This document shows, in pieces, positions 35,546-47,065 of a DNA stretch of 64,000 nucleotides; within the stretch, counting starts at the first letter, position 1; every line of letters starts with the position of its first letter. The position numbers and the translations under genes are program-made. The notes under the pieces are model-generated. The model saw only the letters and a program-made list of their open reading frames with translations. It was not told the origin of the DNA and did no database searches. The DNA lies in contig NC_068938.1 of the NCBI RefSeq assembly GCF_016801865.2, forward strand, positions 222,348,663-222,412,662, read 5' to 3'. The DNA comes from Culex pipiens pallens (lineage: Eukaryota > Arthropoda > Insecta > Diptera > Culicidae).

Positions 35546-38500
35546 ATCGTATCACGACATGTAAATTATGTATTATTGTTGGACTTATTTTCGATGGACC
35601 ACTTATTGTTATGTTTATGTAAAACTAAAATTTCAGCTGTTTCTTTACAACCACTCCCACACAGGACACATTCCATCCTGTCTGTCCGTCAGCTGGAATA
35701 TCTCGACGTGCTGTCTTGTCCCACCCCAATCTCCCACTGAGAAATACTTCCATACCAGTGCCGAACAACACACGCCACTTTTGGGTTATAGTTTAGGGTT
35801 GGGTGGCACTTATTGGATTTCAACTAAACCACTTTAGCGTGAGCGCTTTAGAGTGACAAACCCTTTTCGATATTTTTCTTGTTTTAATACAATTACAATC
35901 GCTTGTATAAATGCACTAATTATCAATAAATCAAGCGCGCGTTAATCACCACCAACCAGCGACAAAGTAGGCTGGTGGTGGTGGTGCTACGACTAAATTA
36001 AGCATTAGTCAGTGTGCGTGAATTAATCTATGCCTACTGCGATGACGGCGACGCTCGAGGGGGGCAAGTAAATATATCAAGGTACAAGATATGAAAATGA
36101 AACTTATTGTCACCCTTCCAGGCCGGCTGTGAGCAGTGGCGGCTAATTAGTCGGTCGGTTTAATGAATTCAGCTAATATGGGTAGGGTAATTCAACTAAT
36201 TACGCCGCACTCTGTCGTGGTGTTGTTGCGGCTGCTGCTGGTAGAACCAGTTTTGATTGACGAAGGCATCAGAAGAATTTTTATACTCCCGGGTTTTTAA
36301 TATCCCAGAGTCCGATATGGCGATAAATGATAGATATGGTGGTTTGAATATAGTTAGGTTGAGCGCGCGCGCACTTATCGCACTTATTAATATGTAATAA
36401 TATCACACACGATTAGGAATTGGCGCGCCCACAGTTTAAGTCACGATCACATGATCACCACCGCTCAACCGCTCAAAACAAGTTGGTTGACGACGGGTGG
36501 GCAGCGTGTTCAATTGGTGGTGTCAACGCGTTCTGTATAAAGCTACTGATCAATAATGTTGTCGGTACAGGTCGCCTGTTATAATCCGATATTTGACATT
36601 TGGACAAATTTCAAAATCTTGAAGATATGTCGAATATTCAGACTCAATAGCTTGTAGACCACGTGCACCACCATTGCATTGCGAACAACCGGTTGTCCCA
36701 TAAAACACGCACTTAATATCAGTCGCTTAGTTTGCTCACCTCTCTCTTTGAGGCTCCCATTGAATAATACCTCATCAGCAGCAATCCAGGTAATTTCGCA
36801 GAATGCTTAGTCGTCGAGAGAGACAATGTTGCGTTGCACAGCCCAAACCCCGCAACTCACAACCCCGAAGAGCGAGGTGTGTGCGACCAAATACACGCTT
36901 AAATAAATAAACTTTGCACCGTTCGTCGCTAATACAGCCACTGATAGCGGTGGTGAGGGCGTGGGCGCGAGGGGATTAATTAAACCGGTTTCAAATAGCA
37001 ATAAGTACCAGGTCTCGACGCTTGAAGTATGTGACTCTTTGGCTAAAGGAATAGTTCCAGGGAGTAGTCGTCGTCGTCGTCGCAGCAAAATTGGAATAAT
37101 TTCTGGCCGCCACCGCGCGCGCGTTCAAACCTAACCTATATAATCGAAGGTGGCCACGGGTGGAGCACGAGAGGGGCTTGACGGGTCGAGTTATTATTAT
37201 GTCTTAATTTGTCCCAAGTGACGGGACTCGGTGTGGTTGAGTTTCGGTTTTGGCGCGTAACACCAGTACACTATGGGGTTTCAGGCGGCCATAAATCGAA
37301 AAACCGACATACTCTAATTATTTTTTTGGTATTTTTTTTCGAAAATAAACATTCTAACTAAGAAAAATCCGGAGTTTGAAAGTTGTAGGTTCAAAATTCA
37401 CTGAATTGCAGACCTTCAAAGGCAAAAATGGTAAGAAAAAACATGTTTTTTGACAAAAAAAATGATTATTTTTCATAGTTGTACTGTGTAGCTGTTATTG
37501 TATTTTTTCCTGCATCATTATATATATTCAGAAAGGTAATTGATTCAACTTTTCAATAACATTTTACAAAACACACTTTTACAGGCTAAAAAAAATAATA
37601 AAAATCAAAAAAGTTGGATTTTTATTCAAAATTTAGTTTTTTTTTCAACTTTGTTAATGGAGTACTTTTTTTGTGTGCATTTGTGCGATCTGAAAATTTT
37701 GCAGCTTAAAATTTGAACCATGTCCTAACTTGTCTCCAAATTTTAAAGTGCACTTATGTGCACTTTTTGAGTTATGCCATCTTGAACATTTTGATTCTTG
37801 CAAGAAAAGTAATGATTTCGCGTATACGCTTGGTTAAAATCGCATTATTTACCTGCGGAGGCAGAAATGACGTACCTGCTATGTATGTTTTGAAATTGAT
37901 TTGATATTCATGACTTTGTTGGTACTTAGGTACGTTTAATAAAATTAGAAATTTCTATTCAAAGTATTTTACAGTAACGATTCGTCGAATATTCATATCA
38001 GTTCGTTGTTGTGTTCTTTTGAAAGTATGGATAATAATACCGTAGTGTCCCTATACGATATAACGAAGCACTATTCTGAAAACGTGAGAACTGCTTTCGA
38101 GTATATTTGTAAGAATTACAACATTGCAGAAGTTCATATTTTAAGTAATCTAACGACAATCGCTTACGTAGTGATTTTGATTCAGAAGAATTTATCGTGA
38201 AAAACGTGAATTTTGCAAGTGGATCAACCAAAAACGTGGACGAGAATCCATACAATGTTCCATAAAATAAACCGTCTAAAATTCTAAAATACCGCAAAAA
38301 TCAAATTTTAATTAGAGAGGAAGGGGGGGGAGGGTCTTCAAAGAGAGGTGGATTTTAACTCAAGAAAAAGGGGAGGGAGATTGAACGTAAATCAGAAACT
38401 TTAACATAGCATAAACCGCCATTCCGTGCATTAAATAGACAGAGCAAGAATATTAAAATTCACCACTTTAATGCATGTGGCCTCAAATATATGAAAAAAT

Positions 38501-38784
38501 CGAAAATTAAACTTTTTTTTTTGGAAAAATATCAAAATTCATTTGTTTTCATTATACTAAGTACAAACAACACAAAAAAGTCACAAAAAAGCAAAAAAAT
38601 ATTTTTGGCCGCTCGTTTATATGGAAATACCCCATAGTGCAGTAGGCTGTGCGTGGCAGCGAGATATGAGCCGAGTGTGCGTGGTCAACGAGCTTTTCAT
38701 AACAAAATATGCCACGCAAATTTAAGCTAAAGCGATGATGGTTTGCAAAAAAATACTTTAAAATACTATTTTGAAAATTTTCAC
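35546..38784. other. Unique island, then AT-rich DNA
   Basis: About 35630-37290 has higher GC and three-base CGT/CTG runs (36230, 37066-37082), with heptamers at 35966 (reverse) and 36032. A further heptamer lies at 38641 (reverse). Frames show no domain. The rest is AT-rich. No gene can be supported. Confidence 0.35.
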
Positions 38785-39127
38785 TTCGGATAATCGAATC
38801 ACGAAAAACAATGTTTTTATCGTTGTCTCATTTTTGATTGTTTGATCCCTAAACTACGCTAAAATTATTTAGAATTTTTAAATCCAAGATGGCGGCCAAA
38901 ATGGCAGTGATGCAATAATGAAAAAATGCATTTCATTTTTTAAAAAGCAATCAACAATTTGACTAAACTGGTGTCGAAGAACTCAAATTTTATGTTAAAA
39001 ACAAGAAAATGAAAAAAAACGAAAAACAATTGTTTGTTCGTGATTTGATTATCCGAAGTCCCATACAAACCTTCGTATAATCGAACATCGGAAAATCGAA
39101 ACTTCGGATAATCGAGTTTGGCCTGTA
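38785..39127 (-). mobile_element. Pogo-like MITE, partial, reverse
   Basis: Ends ATCGAGTTTGGCCTGTA on the right; the left end is truncated at CTTCGGATAATCGAATCACG. Internal AAGATGGCGGCC and ATTATCCGAAGTCCCATACA match the reference copy at 10078 in inverse. Confidence 0.75.
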
Positions 39128-39951
39128 TTTTCAATAAATATATAAACTACCTTAAACAACATTTAATCTATAATTTATGTATTACGTGGGTCTAACGATA
39201 TTAGTTAAACAGTCCACCAAAATAAAAAATAATACGTTTGCTGATAAAACCGTGCATTTTTATTTAAATAATGTTATTGATTTATTTTTATAAAATATCA
39301 TTTCAAACATTAATAAACTATAACTTTGATTCATGGTTAATTCCTACGGTTTCAGGAACGTTGGTACTTTTAACAAAAAAAAACTGTTATATTTATGACC
39401 ATAATTAAAATAATATGCAATTATGTTGATTAAAACAAGAAATTATTGAATGTTTGAGAAAAACCTGTTGCTCAAATACACAGCTTTCTTCATTTTTGAA
39501 GGTTATTGGATCCCTTGAATTTTGCTCGAAATTGAGCAGTTTATGGTTTTATTTAAATAAAGTTCCTTAAATTTACATTATTTCTACTTACTCAAGTGAA
39601 ATAATCGATCAAAAATTGATAAGTTAGTTAATTAAATCACAAAAGAGATCTTGTTGTGAAAATGTTAGTGGCCATGGCTGAATTCAGTTGACAAAGTCAA
39701 AACACTTGTTTTATTGAAAAGGACAATCAAATGAGAGTCCACTTTAAGAAAGGGGTCCAACAATGGATAACATACCCTAGTTAAGATTTGAGAGCAAATT
39801 AAAAAAAACATATTAGATAATTATTATGAATTTCAAAAAATATGGGAAAAATCTTTTTTTTCATATTTCAAATAAATTTTAAGCGAATTGACTAAAACAA
39901 TTTTAAATGCAATTTTCTACATTGTTTTTATTTTTTTATTTTTTTGAATAC
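39128..39951. other. AT-rich DNA, nothing recognised
   Basis: No gene, repeat end or motif was found by eye. Confidence 0.4.
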
Positions 39952-40085
39952 GGGACCATCCATAAACCACGTGGGCCTTTAGGAGGGGGAGGGGAGAGGG
40001 GGTATGGCGATTGTCCACGATCCATACAAAAAAGGGGGGGTAACAGATTCCCAAAAAAGTGTTCACGTGGTTTATGGATGGTCCC
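39952..40085. mobile_element. Harbinger-like MITE, TAC target duplication, copy 2
   Basis: Ends GGGACCATCCATAAACCACG and its inverse, as at 9468. TAC lies directly before (39949-39951) and after (40086-40088). The inner G-rich runs differ in length from copy 1. 134 bp. Confidence 0.82.
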
Positions 40086-40706
40086 TACAGTCTGAACTCA
40101 ATTATTCGATACCACAACTGGGGATATATATAAAAAAATTCGTTTCAACATTTTTTGCTGTTTCAATAATGATTCAAGTATATCTCAATTCAACTTGAAA
40201 TTAGTTCTATAAATATAAAAAAATGAATCTGAAAATGACTTCTTAAGTCATTTTTACCTTACATGCTTTTAAAGATTGTTTGCAAATTTTCCGTATTTTT
40301 TGTGTTGAAATGTTCACTATTATCTGTCCAAGAACATCAAATCAAACATTTCGAATCAAGCTGAATATGGAAGAGAAGTTTTCAAAGTACAATACAGAAG
40401 AACTACACAAGTTTATTCATATATTCAAATTGTTCTAACATACAGCATTCTGCAGAATTTCCTGCTCACAAGTTATATTTTTGTAATCGAAATTTCGAGT
40501 TTTCATGAAACCCTTTTTTAAGATGTTTAAACGTTTAAATTTGAAAATAGTGTAAAAATATACTTTTTATTTATAATCACATTCAAACGAAATCATTGCC
40601 AATGTTTCCAGAATACAGTCACTTCCCCCTGCTATAAATAGAGGACAAAGATAAGTTATGTTGCAAACAATTGAGGGCGAATCAAATTACATTTTTTCAA
40701 TGGATA
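40086..40706. other. AT-rich DNA, nothing recognised
   Basis: No gene or repeat end was found. Confidence 0.4.
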
Positions 40707-41171
40707 AGGCCGATGCAAATATTTAAAAAAGTTTTTGTCCCTCGGCCCTGGCCGAGGTCAAGGGGGGGGGCAAAAAAATAAAAAAATATAAAAATTTAAA
40801 TAACAAGCCATAGTCTTCACATTTAAATGAAAAAAGTGTTTTAAAAGGCATTTTACACTAGTTCAGTTGTTTTGCAATCATTAGTTTTCAAAAAATCTAA
40901 GATCTGACAAAAACAAAAATTGTATCGAAAAAAAAGATTTTGCATCGAAAATTTTCAAAAAATCTTAAGATTTTTTCAATAAACCCAAACATGCTAAAAA
41001 TGATTTTAAACGCAGAAGAATGTATTTTAATTTGATTTCAGCTGGTTGCACTTGAATTTTCATTGAAATTTTGAAGTTTATTGAAAAAATATTTTTTTTG
41101 CCCCCTGATTTTTCGGGCCGATTTTGAAGGGGGGGGGTGACAAAAACTTTTAAAAATATTTGTACCAGCCT
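40707..41171. mobile_element. Family G hairpin MITE, complete copy
   Basis: Left end AGGCCGATGCAAATATTT, right end AAATATTTGTACCAGCCT, near inverse repeats. Inner blocks: GGCCCTGGCCGAGG, GGGGGGGGCAAAAAAAT, CATAGTCTTCACATTT, GCCCCCTGATTTTTCGGG. Closely similar over about 400 bp to 56221-56653. Confidence 0.75.
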
Positions 41172-42603
41172 AACTGGTTGTAAAAAATGAGATTAAAAAT
41201 CTTGTAGCTGATTTTTTTTTTTGCCGTCGGCAAAAGTAAAAGAAGGTTAATCGAAGCTATGATCTATGAAATTAAATTAAATAATAATTAATTTCAGACA
41301 GAAAAACCGACGGTGATTGCAGTTCACTAAAAAGCCTTTCCGTAAAATGTATGTTACAGCAGAAAAAAATCTGGAGTTTGATTACAAGTTTTAACATGAT
41401 TTTTATCGCTTGACCCAGAGGTCACTTGAAAGATACCTCCAGTTCATCCACCTCTAAACCGTGTCACAGATTTAAGACAGTGTACTGTCTAGTCCAATCT
41501 GTTGATTTTCTGCACTATTCTGTAAAAGAAAACTTGGGATAGGACATTCAGATGCTCCACCTTTCCTTGCAAAGCAAAAAAAAAACAAAGCAACAATATT
41601 TAAAAAAATGAAGTGACCAAAAAATTGGGGAAAAAGGACACTACTTCCCCTCTTTCGCAAAAAAAAAAACAAAACCCCTAAAACAAGTAAAACAAAAATC
41701 CACTACACAAATACGCGAATTTTTCCTCCCTCGCACACGTTCTATATACTAACTCTCACTTCTTCCTCGCGCTCTCTCGCTCACTCTTTTTTTGTTGCCT
41801 CTCACACGAAATTTTGACTTCTTTTCGCGGATTTTCCCGTTTCTGGCGGGCTGCTGCAGTCGCAATCGCAATCGCAGTAGGCAACCAGCTTCGTGTCGTC
41901 GTGCACTTGCTCCGGCAACGAGAGCGACGCGTCGAGGCTCTCCCAACTTGCAACTTGGTGGTGGCGCTTTTTTTTCGGTGCCGGCGCGCAAACAAACACA
42001 GACACACGTTTGATGGAAAGCACGTGAGTCGTTCGTCGTCGTCGCCAGTCGGGTTTGATTATGTGTGCTGTTGGGTGCTGCTGGTTTGTATTATGCGAAA
42101 TGTCAAAATTTTCTCCGGCTTACTGTTTTGGTTTTGGCCGGTATCGTGTGCCGACGGGCTTATCAATCTCTGATTTCGACGGGATTTTTGAGGCGGCTTT
42201 GGCGTAACATGACGCACAACCTACTTAGTTAATGCAGTTTTTTTATCAAATTGATTTCTAAAATTATCAACTAACCCTCAAATCATCATTCATATTTTAA
42301 TTTTTATTACTTTACGAGAGAAATGAGAGATTATGTGGATTTAATTACGAAAGTAAAATAAATTGTCTAACTAATTTTTTCATGTTCACATTTAAATGAT
42401 GATCAAATTAATTTGAAATGTTTGTAAGCATTTAAAATTCAAATCGTAACATTTCCAAAACTAACGTGTTGTTAAAAGCATTTTCCACTAGAACAGTTGT
42501 TTTAAAATCACTAAACTTAAAAAAAGCAAGTTTCGACAACAAATTGCATGAAAAGGTTTTTTTAATTTCTAGCCCGGCTATCAAAACATTGAAGCATAAA
42601 TTA
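41172..42603. other. Unique DNA with a CT-rich, CpG-containing island
   Basis: 41700-42200 has CT-rich runs (41753-41786), CGCAATCGCAATCGCAG near 41860 and a heptamer in reverse at 41876. Overlapping frames on both strands look like shadows of biased composition rather than genes. A promoter or 5' UTR is possible. Confidence 0.35.
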
Positions 42604-43564
42604 CAGTCCCGACTCGATTATCCAAAGCGGCGATTATCAAAAGTTTAGATAATCCGAAGGTTTGTTAACGACTTCGGATAATCGAACCATGCACCAAATA
42701 TTTGTCCTACTTTATATATTCATACTTTTATCACTGACGAACTGACGTGCCACCAGGAACAAATTGGTCGATCATTTTTGACCGCACACTGCTTCTTTTT
42801 CTTTCTACTGTTCTCTTCTTCGGCGATTGTCAGAATTCGAGTTTGACGTTTTGTCACATCAGCTGTTTTCTTGCTGTGAAGAATTATGGAACAACATGTG
42901 TAAATGGCTGATAAGAGTTGGAATGGAAATGTTACGAAAAGTCTAAAAGATAGCCTAATTTGGAAGTTTAACGAAATTTCTTGCCTCATTTCACCTTAAA
43001 TAATGCAAGATTAGCAAAATATTCATCGTTTTGTTCAGAATTTGCAAAAGTTTTCAGGCTTCAAGATGTTTTCCCCCATTTTCATTTGTTGTTCCTGAAA
43101 GTTTCTCAGCAAGTGCGGCTGCGCATCTGTCAAATCGTCTGTTTGACAATCGCTGATCGCTGAGGGTGAGTGGGAAGGAAGATAGGAAAGTGCGGTCAGG
43201 TTTGGATTCGGGGTGGCACGTCAGTTCGTCAGTGCTTTTATGTCAACCTTCAACATCAAATTCGAGTTCTGCGAAGCCATTCTAGCCAAATTTTAAAAGC
43301 TAATGGCATACTAAATTATAAAATGCATTTTTTCAGTATTTCATCACGACAATTTGGGCCGAATCACTTTAGTGTAGTTTAGGAGTCATACTTAAGCTCA
43401 ATCATAAAAAAAATACATTTTTTTTGTTTTTCGATTATCAAAAGAGTTAAAGCGGACATTTACTTCCCTGACCGACGGAAGGCGTGATCAGACAAATCTC
43501 GAAAAATGCCACCGGGACCGACTGGGTGAGAGGCAAAAACCTTCGGATAATCGAGTCTGGACTG
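42604..43564. mobile_element. Pogo-like MITE enlarged by nested insertions
   Basis: Ends CAGTCCCGACTCGATTATCC and TAATCGAGTCTGGACTG with TA on both sides (42602-42603, 43565-43566). The usual interior (TTCGAGTTCTGCGAAGCC, AATCACTTTAGTGTAGTTTA) resumes after a 503-bp insertion at 42732-43234. A further insert around 43450-43535 contains SINE-like text (TTTACTTCCCTGACCGACGG). Confidence 0.82.
42732..43234. mobile_element. 503-bp TIR element with 7-bp duplication, nested
   Basis: The ends are perfect 23-bp inverted repeats beginning CACTGACGAACTGACGTGCC. CTTTTAT lies directly before (42725-42731) and after (43235-43241). The inside is non-repetitive, with no intact frame of note. A 7-bp duplication does not fit TA, TTAA or classical hAT elements; P-like elements with 7-8 bp are one possibility. 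A superfamily cannot be fixed from this copy. Confidence 0.8.
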
Positions 43565-43577
43565 TATCACAAAATGC

Positions 43578-44003
43578 TTTATCCGAGCAGACGGAAATAA
43601 CTTGGGAATGTATATATATATATTTTTTTTGATATTTGAAAATACTAGACCAATAACATTTTATGTTATTTATAACAAGTTTTGGTATTTGCCGTTATGA
43701 TTTTGTTGTTATTGGACAACTAACATTTTTAGTGATTCTTCGAACAAGTCTTTGTTATTTTTTTTTATTTCCCAATAACAGTTGGAGTTATTCTTCCATA
43801 ACAAAAAATGTTATTCCCAAGTTGTTTTTGATTTCAATCAATATCAGACCAATAACAAATGTTGTTATGATAACATAAAATGTTATTAAACTCTTAAGAA
43901 AAAATGGATTTTGCAACAATATTCCGTAAGACTTTTTGTTATTTTAACGGTATTTGTTATTGAAATGGCATAAGTTTTGTTATAACCGTCTGCCCGAGAT
44001 AAA
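43578..44003. mobile_element. AATAACA-rich MITE with GCAGACGG ends
   Basis: Ends TTTATCCGAGCAGACGG and CCGTCTGCCCGAGATAAA are imperfect inverted repeats. The inside repeats short palindromes such as AACATTTTATGTT and ATAACAAAAAATGTTAT and also holds a TA run at 43612. No coding sequence. The target duplication is unclear. Confidence 0.65.
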
Positions 44004-44518
44004 CCTTCTTACGGCCATTGCAAATTGTATTTCAAGTTTCTGCCCCTTCCCTTAAATTTTCACATAAAAAATGTAAAAAATAATGCTTAAAATTTAAATT
44101 GTCATTGATAATCTAGTTAATTCAATTGTAAACTATTTAAAACACATTTTAAATCTGTTCACAAATTTTGATCTTTGAGACCTCAGATCGAGAAAAAGAC
44201 TTAAAACCAAGGAAAAATATTTTTTCATATGAATTCTTCCATATTTTGCAAATTTGTGATGATGTATGATGCATTTTGTGATACTTTTTGCTTAGTTTTT
44301 TAATTTAAAAGGCTGACAAACACTAAAAAAAAACATGTTATATTTCTTAATCAACGCAAGGCATCCTTAAGTTAATACTTTTTTGTGTAAATTTATACTA
44401 ATTTTAATGTCATTTCCCCGAAAAAGGAGTTTTTTGTACATTTTATTTTGAGATATTTTAAAAAAGGAGGTTCACAATCTAAAGCTTTTTGGAATTTTGG
44501 AGAATTATCCTACATTTA
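44004..44518. other. AT-rich DNA, nothing recognised
   Basis: No gene or clear repeat end. Confidence 0.4.
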
Positions 44519-44999
44519 TTAACATTCCAACGCCCAAGGCTCCAAAAAAGTTGGAACGGTAACTTCAACTCGCTGGTTCTCGGGCATAACTCAACCAATC
44601 AAGATGATTCTTTTTTCCAGTGATTTGTTAGAATGTCTAGATGATCCTAGAACTTGGCAGAACTTAATTTAATCAAATCTGTAATTTTTGCGATCAAAAA
44701 CATCGTTCCAACTTTTTTTTTCGCGTGTAAAAAAAAATTCGCCAAAAATTCCGCGGAGGCAGTCGTTTTGAAAAAAGGTGGAACGATGTTTTCGGTCGCA
44801 GAAATTACAGATTTGATCAAATTAAGTTCTGCAAAGTTCTAGGATCATCTAGACATTCTAACAAATCACTGGAAAAAAGAATCATCTTGATTGGTTGAGT
44901 TATGCCCGAGAACCAGCGAGTTGAAGTTACCGTTCCAACTTTTTTGGGAGGCTTGGGCGTCCGTGTAAGTTGGACATGCGTTGGGCGTTCCAGTGTTAA
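44519..44999. mobile_element. TTAA-flanked hairpin MITE
   Basis: TTAA at 44519-44522 and 44996-44999 encloses ends CATTCCAACGCCCAAGG and TTGGGCGTTCCAGTG. Long arms (about 200 bp) mirror each other, for example CTCGCTGGTTCTCGGGCATA near 44570 and its inverse near 44900. The right side carries an extra copy of the GGCTTGGGCGT end about 38 bp inward. A TTAA target is used by piggyBac and Kolobok groups. Confidence 0.75.
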
Positions 45000-45010
45000 G
45001 TTAAATAAAG

Positions 45011-45840
45011 CATAAAGTTTTTAAAAAATGTCGTCTGTATAGTCTTCGAAAATTTTCCCTTCGGTTAAATGAATGTTCTGTTATCCGAATCAAAAAAAAA
45101 AAATTAATGGTCTTTTTTGGACATTGAACTCCAATATGACCTCAATATGACCCCAATATGTTCAAGTTGGCTTCCAAAATGGCGGTGATGAGTATTGAGA
45201 AAATCAAGGTTTTGGATAACCGAGCCTGAAGTGTGTTTGGAAAAGTAATGTTCTGTTTTCATTAGTTTTAATTTTTTATTCGATATAACTGTTAAGAAAA
45301 ATCATTTATTACGGCGAAATTCGATTTCATTTCTTAATATTTACATGAAAAATAATTGAACGCCTGTACATATTTGAGTTTACTTGTTTATAGAGTATAA
45401 AAAGCAATCCTTTATTTCATGATTTTTATTTTCATAAAGTTTTTAAAAAATGTCGTCTGTATAGTCTTCGAAAATTTTCCCTTCGGTTAAATGAATGTTC
45501 TGTTATCCAAATCAAGAAAAAAATAATGGTCTTCTTTGGGCATTGAACTCCAACATGACCCCAATATGTTCAAGTTGGCTCCCAAAATGGAAGTGATGAA
45601 TATTGAGAAAATCGAGGTTTCGGATAACCGAGCCTGGAGTGTGTTTGGAAAAGTAATGTTCTGTTTTCATTAGTTTTAATTTTTTATTCGATATAAATAT
45701 TAAGAAAAATCATTTATTACGGCGAAATTCGATTTCATTTCTTAATATTTACATGAAAAATAATTGAACGCCTGTACATATTTGAGTTTACTTTTTTATA
45801 GAGTATAAAAAGCAATCCTTTATTTCATGATTTTTATTTC
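45011..45840. repeat. 422-bp direct tandem duplication
   Basis: CATAAAGTTTTTAAAAAATG starts at 45011 and again at 45433; the two units stay aligned for about 410 bp with few differences (for example GTTATCCGAATC against GTTATCCAAATC). Each unit contains decayed pogo-like text (TTCGGATAACCGAGCCTG, GTTGGCTCCCAAAATGG). Confidence 0.88.
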
Positions 45841-46460
45841 AGTTTCTTGTTAAGCAAACGTTTAAACACGGCAAAAAATAACACAAAATACTTGCTCACC
45901 CATCAAGTTAATAAAACAATTTGCTTTACAGATAGTTTCAATGAAATACTATATTTTTGCTCACCTTACAAATACCTAACGATTTACGATTTTTTCTTCG
46001 GATCATAAACATCTTTACAAAATTTTTAAACATATTAAAATTACAAAACTATGCAATTTTTTCACAATTCTAAAAGACTTATCAATTGGATACACTGGAA
46101 AAAATTACAACTCCTGATTATTGTACTTTTTAACTTGAAAATTCATTATTTATGAACACGGTTTTTCTCTTGGCATTGATTAACATTTTTTTCATCTTGA
46201 AATGATGGTTACATTTTAATAAAAAATAAACTTTTTTATTAAACACTTTTTTTGTTTCAATACTCAACTCAACTTTTCTATGAAACTTATCTTGGATTGC
46301 ATAGCATATATCTGAACAGATTAATTTTCTGGACCAATCTATTCTTGAACTAAAAATACCCTTTTCAAATCACTTTACTACTAAAACCAATTATTTATAC
46401 AAAGACGCAAAGCTTCTAAGCTTATAAGAAAATTAGAATTTTTATTGAAATTGCTAAACA
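45841..46460. other. AT-rich DNA, nothing recognised
   Basis: No gene or repeat end was found. Confidence 0.4.
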
Positions 46461-46682
46461 CACAGTAAAAAAAATGAAACTATGGAAGGTTTAAAATTGG
46501 AATATTATATTACTATATATTATCTCTCCAATGAAGTAATATTACCTCAATTTAGACTGAAAAACTTGCATTACAACGGGACAGAGGAAAATTTATTCAC
46601 GTTTAAGAGGGAAAAGTAGATTTTTTTTTCGAAAATAAAGTACGTATTCGTTCCCAGATGTAATATTACATTTTTTACTGTT
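46461..46682. mobile_element. Family A MITE
   Basis: Ends CACAGTAAAAAAAATG and ATTACATTTTTTACTGTT are inverted. Inner GAAGTAATATTACCTCAATT and CCAGATGTAATATTACA match other copies. Confidence 0.6.
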
Positions 46683-46967
46683 CAACTATTAAACGCCTTG
46701 GAAAAAAATTACAATCACTATGTTTATAATCGTGTATATCGGTAATAATTTAATCGCACCTGTGAAAATCATGATTTTTGTTTGAAAATGTATTGTATTT
46801 TTTCTGAAAAGTTCTACACTTTGATCGAACAGTAATATTTTTCGATCCTGTTTTGGGGTTTGACATTTACTTTGGCGGCAAATTAAATTCAAGCGGGGAA
46901 TAAACATTCCATTGAGAAAAAATATTTTAAAGGGTGATTCGAAGGATTGCAAAAAAAAGTGGTTAAA

Positions 46968-47065
46968 TCCAGACTTATTATCCAAAGCCTCGATTATCTA
47001 ATGTTTCGATTATCAGAAGTGATTTTTTCCAATGCCTTCAGATATTAGAGTCTTGATCGATTGAA
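46968..47065. mobile_element. Pogo-like MITE fragment
   Basis: Text ATCCAAAGCCTCGATTATC and TTTCGATTATCAGAAG resembles the left end of the family at 10078; most of the element is missing. Confidence 0.45.

Noticed and set aside
41749..42173. Several frames of 73-119 codons on both strands
   Set aside because: All overlap one CpG/CT-rich stretch; repeated CGCAATCGCAATCG words create the long frames.
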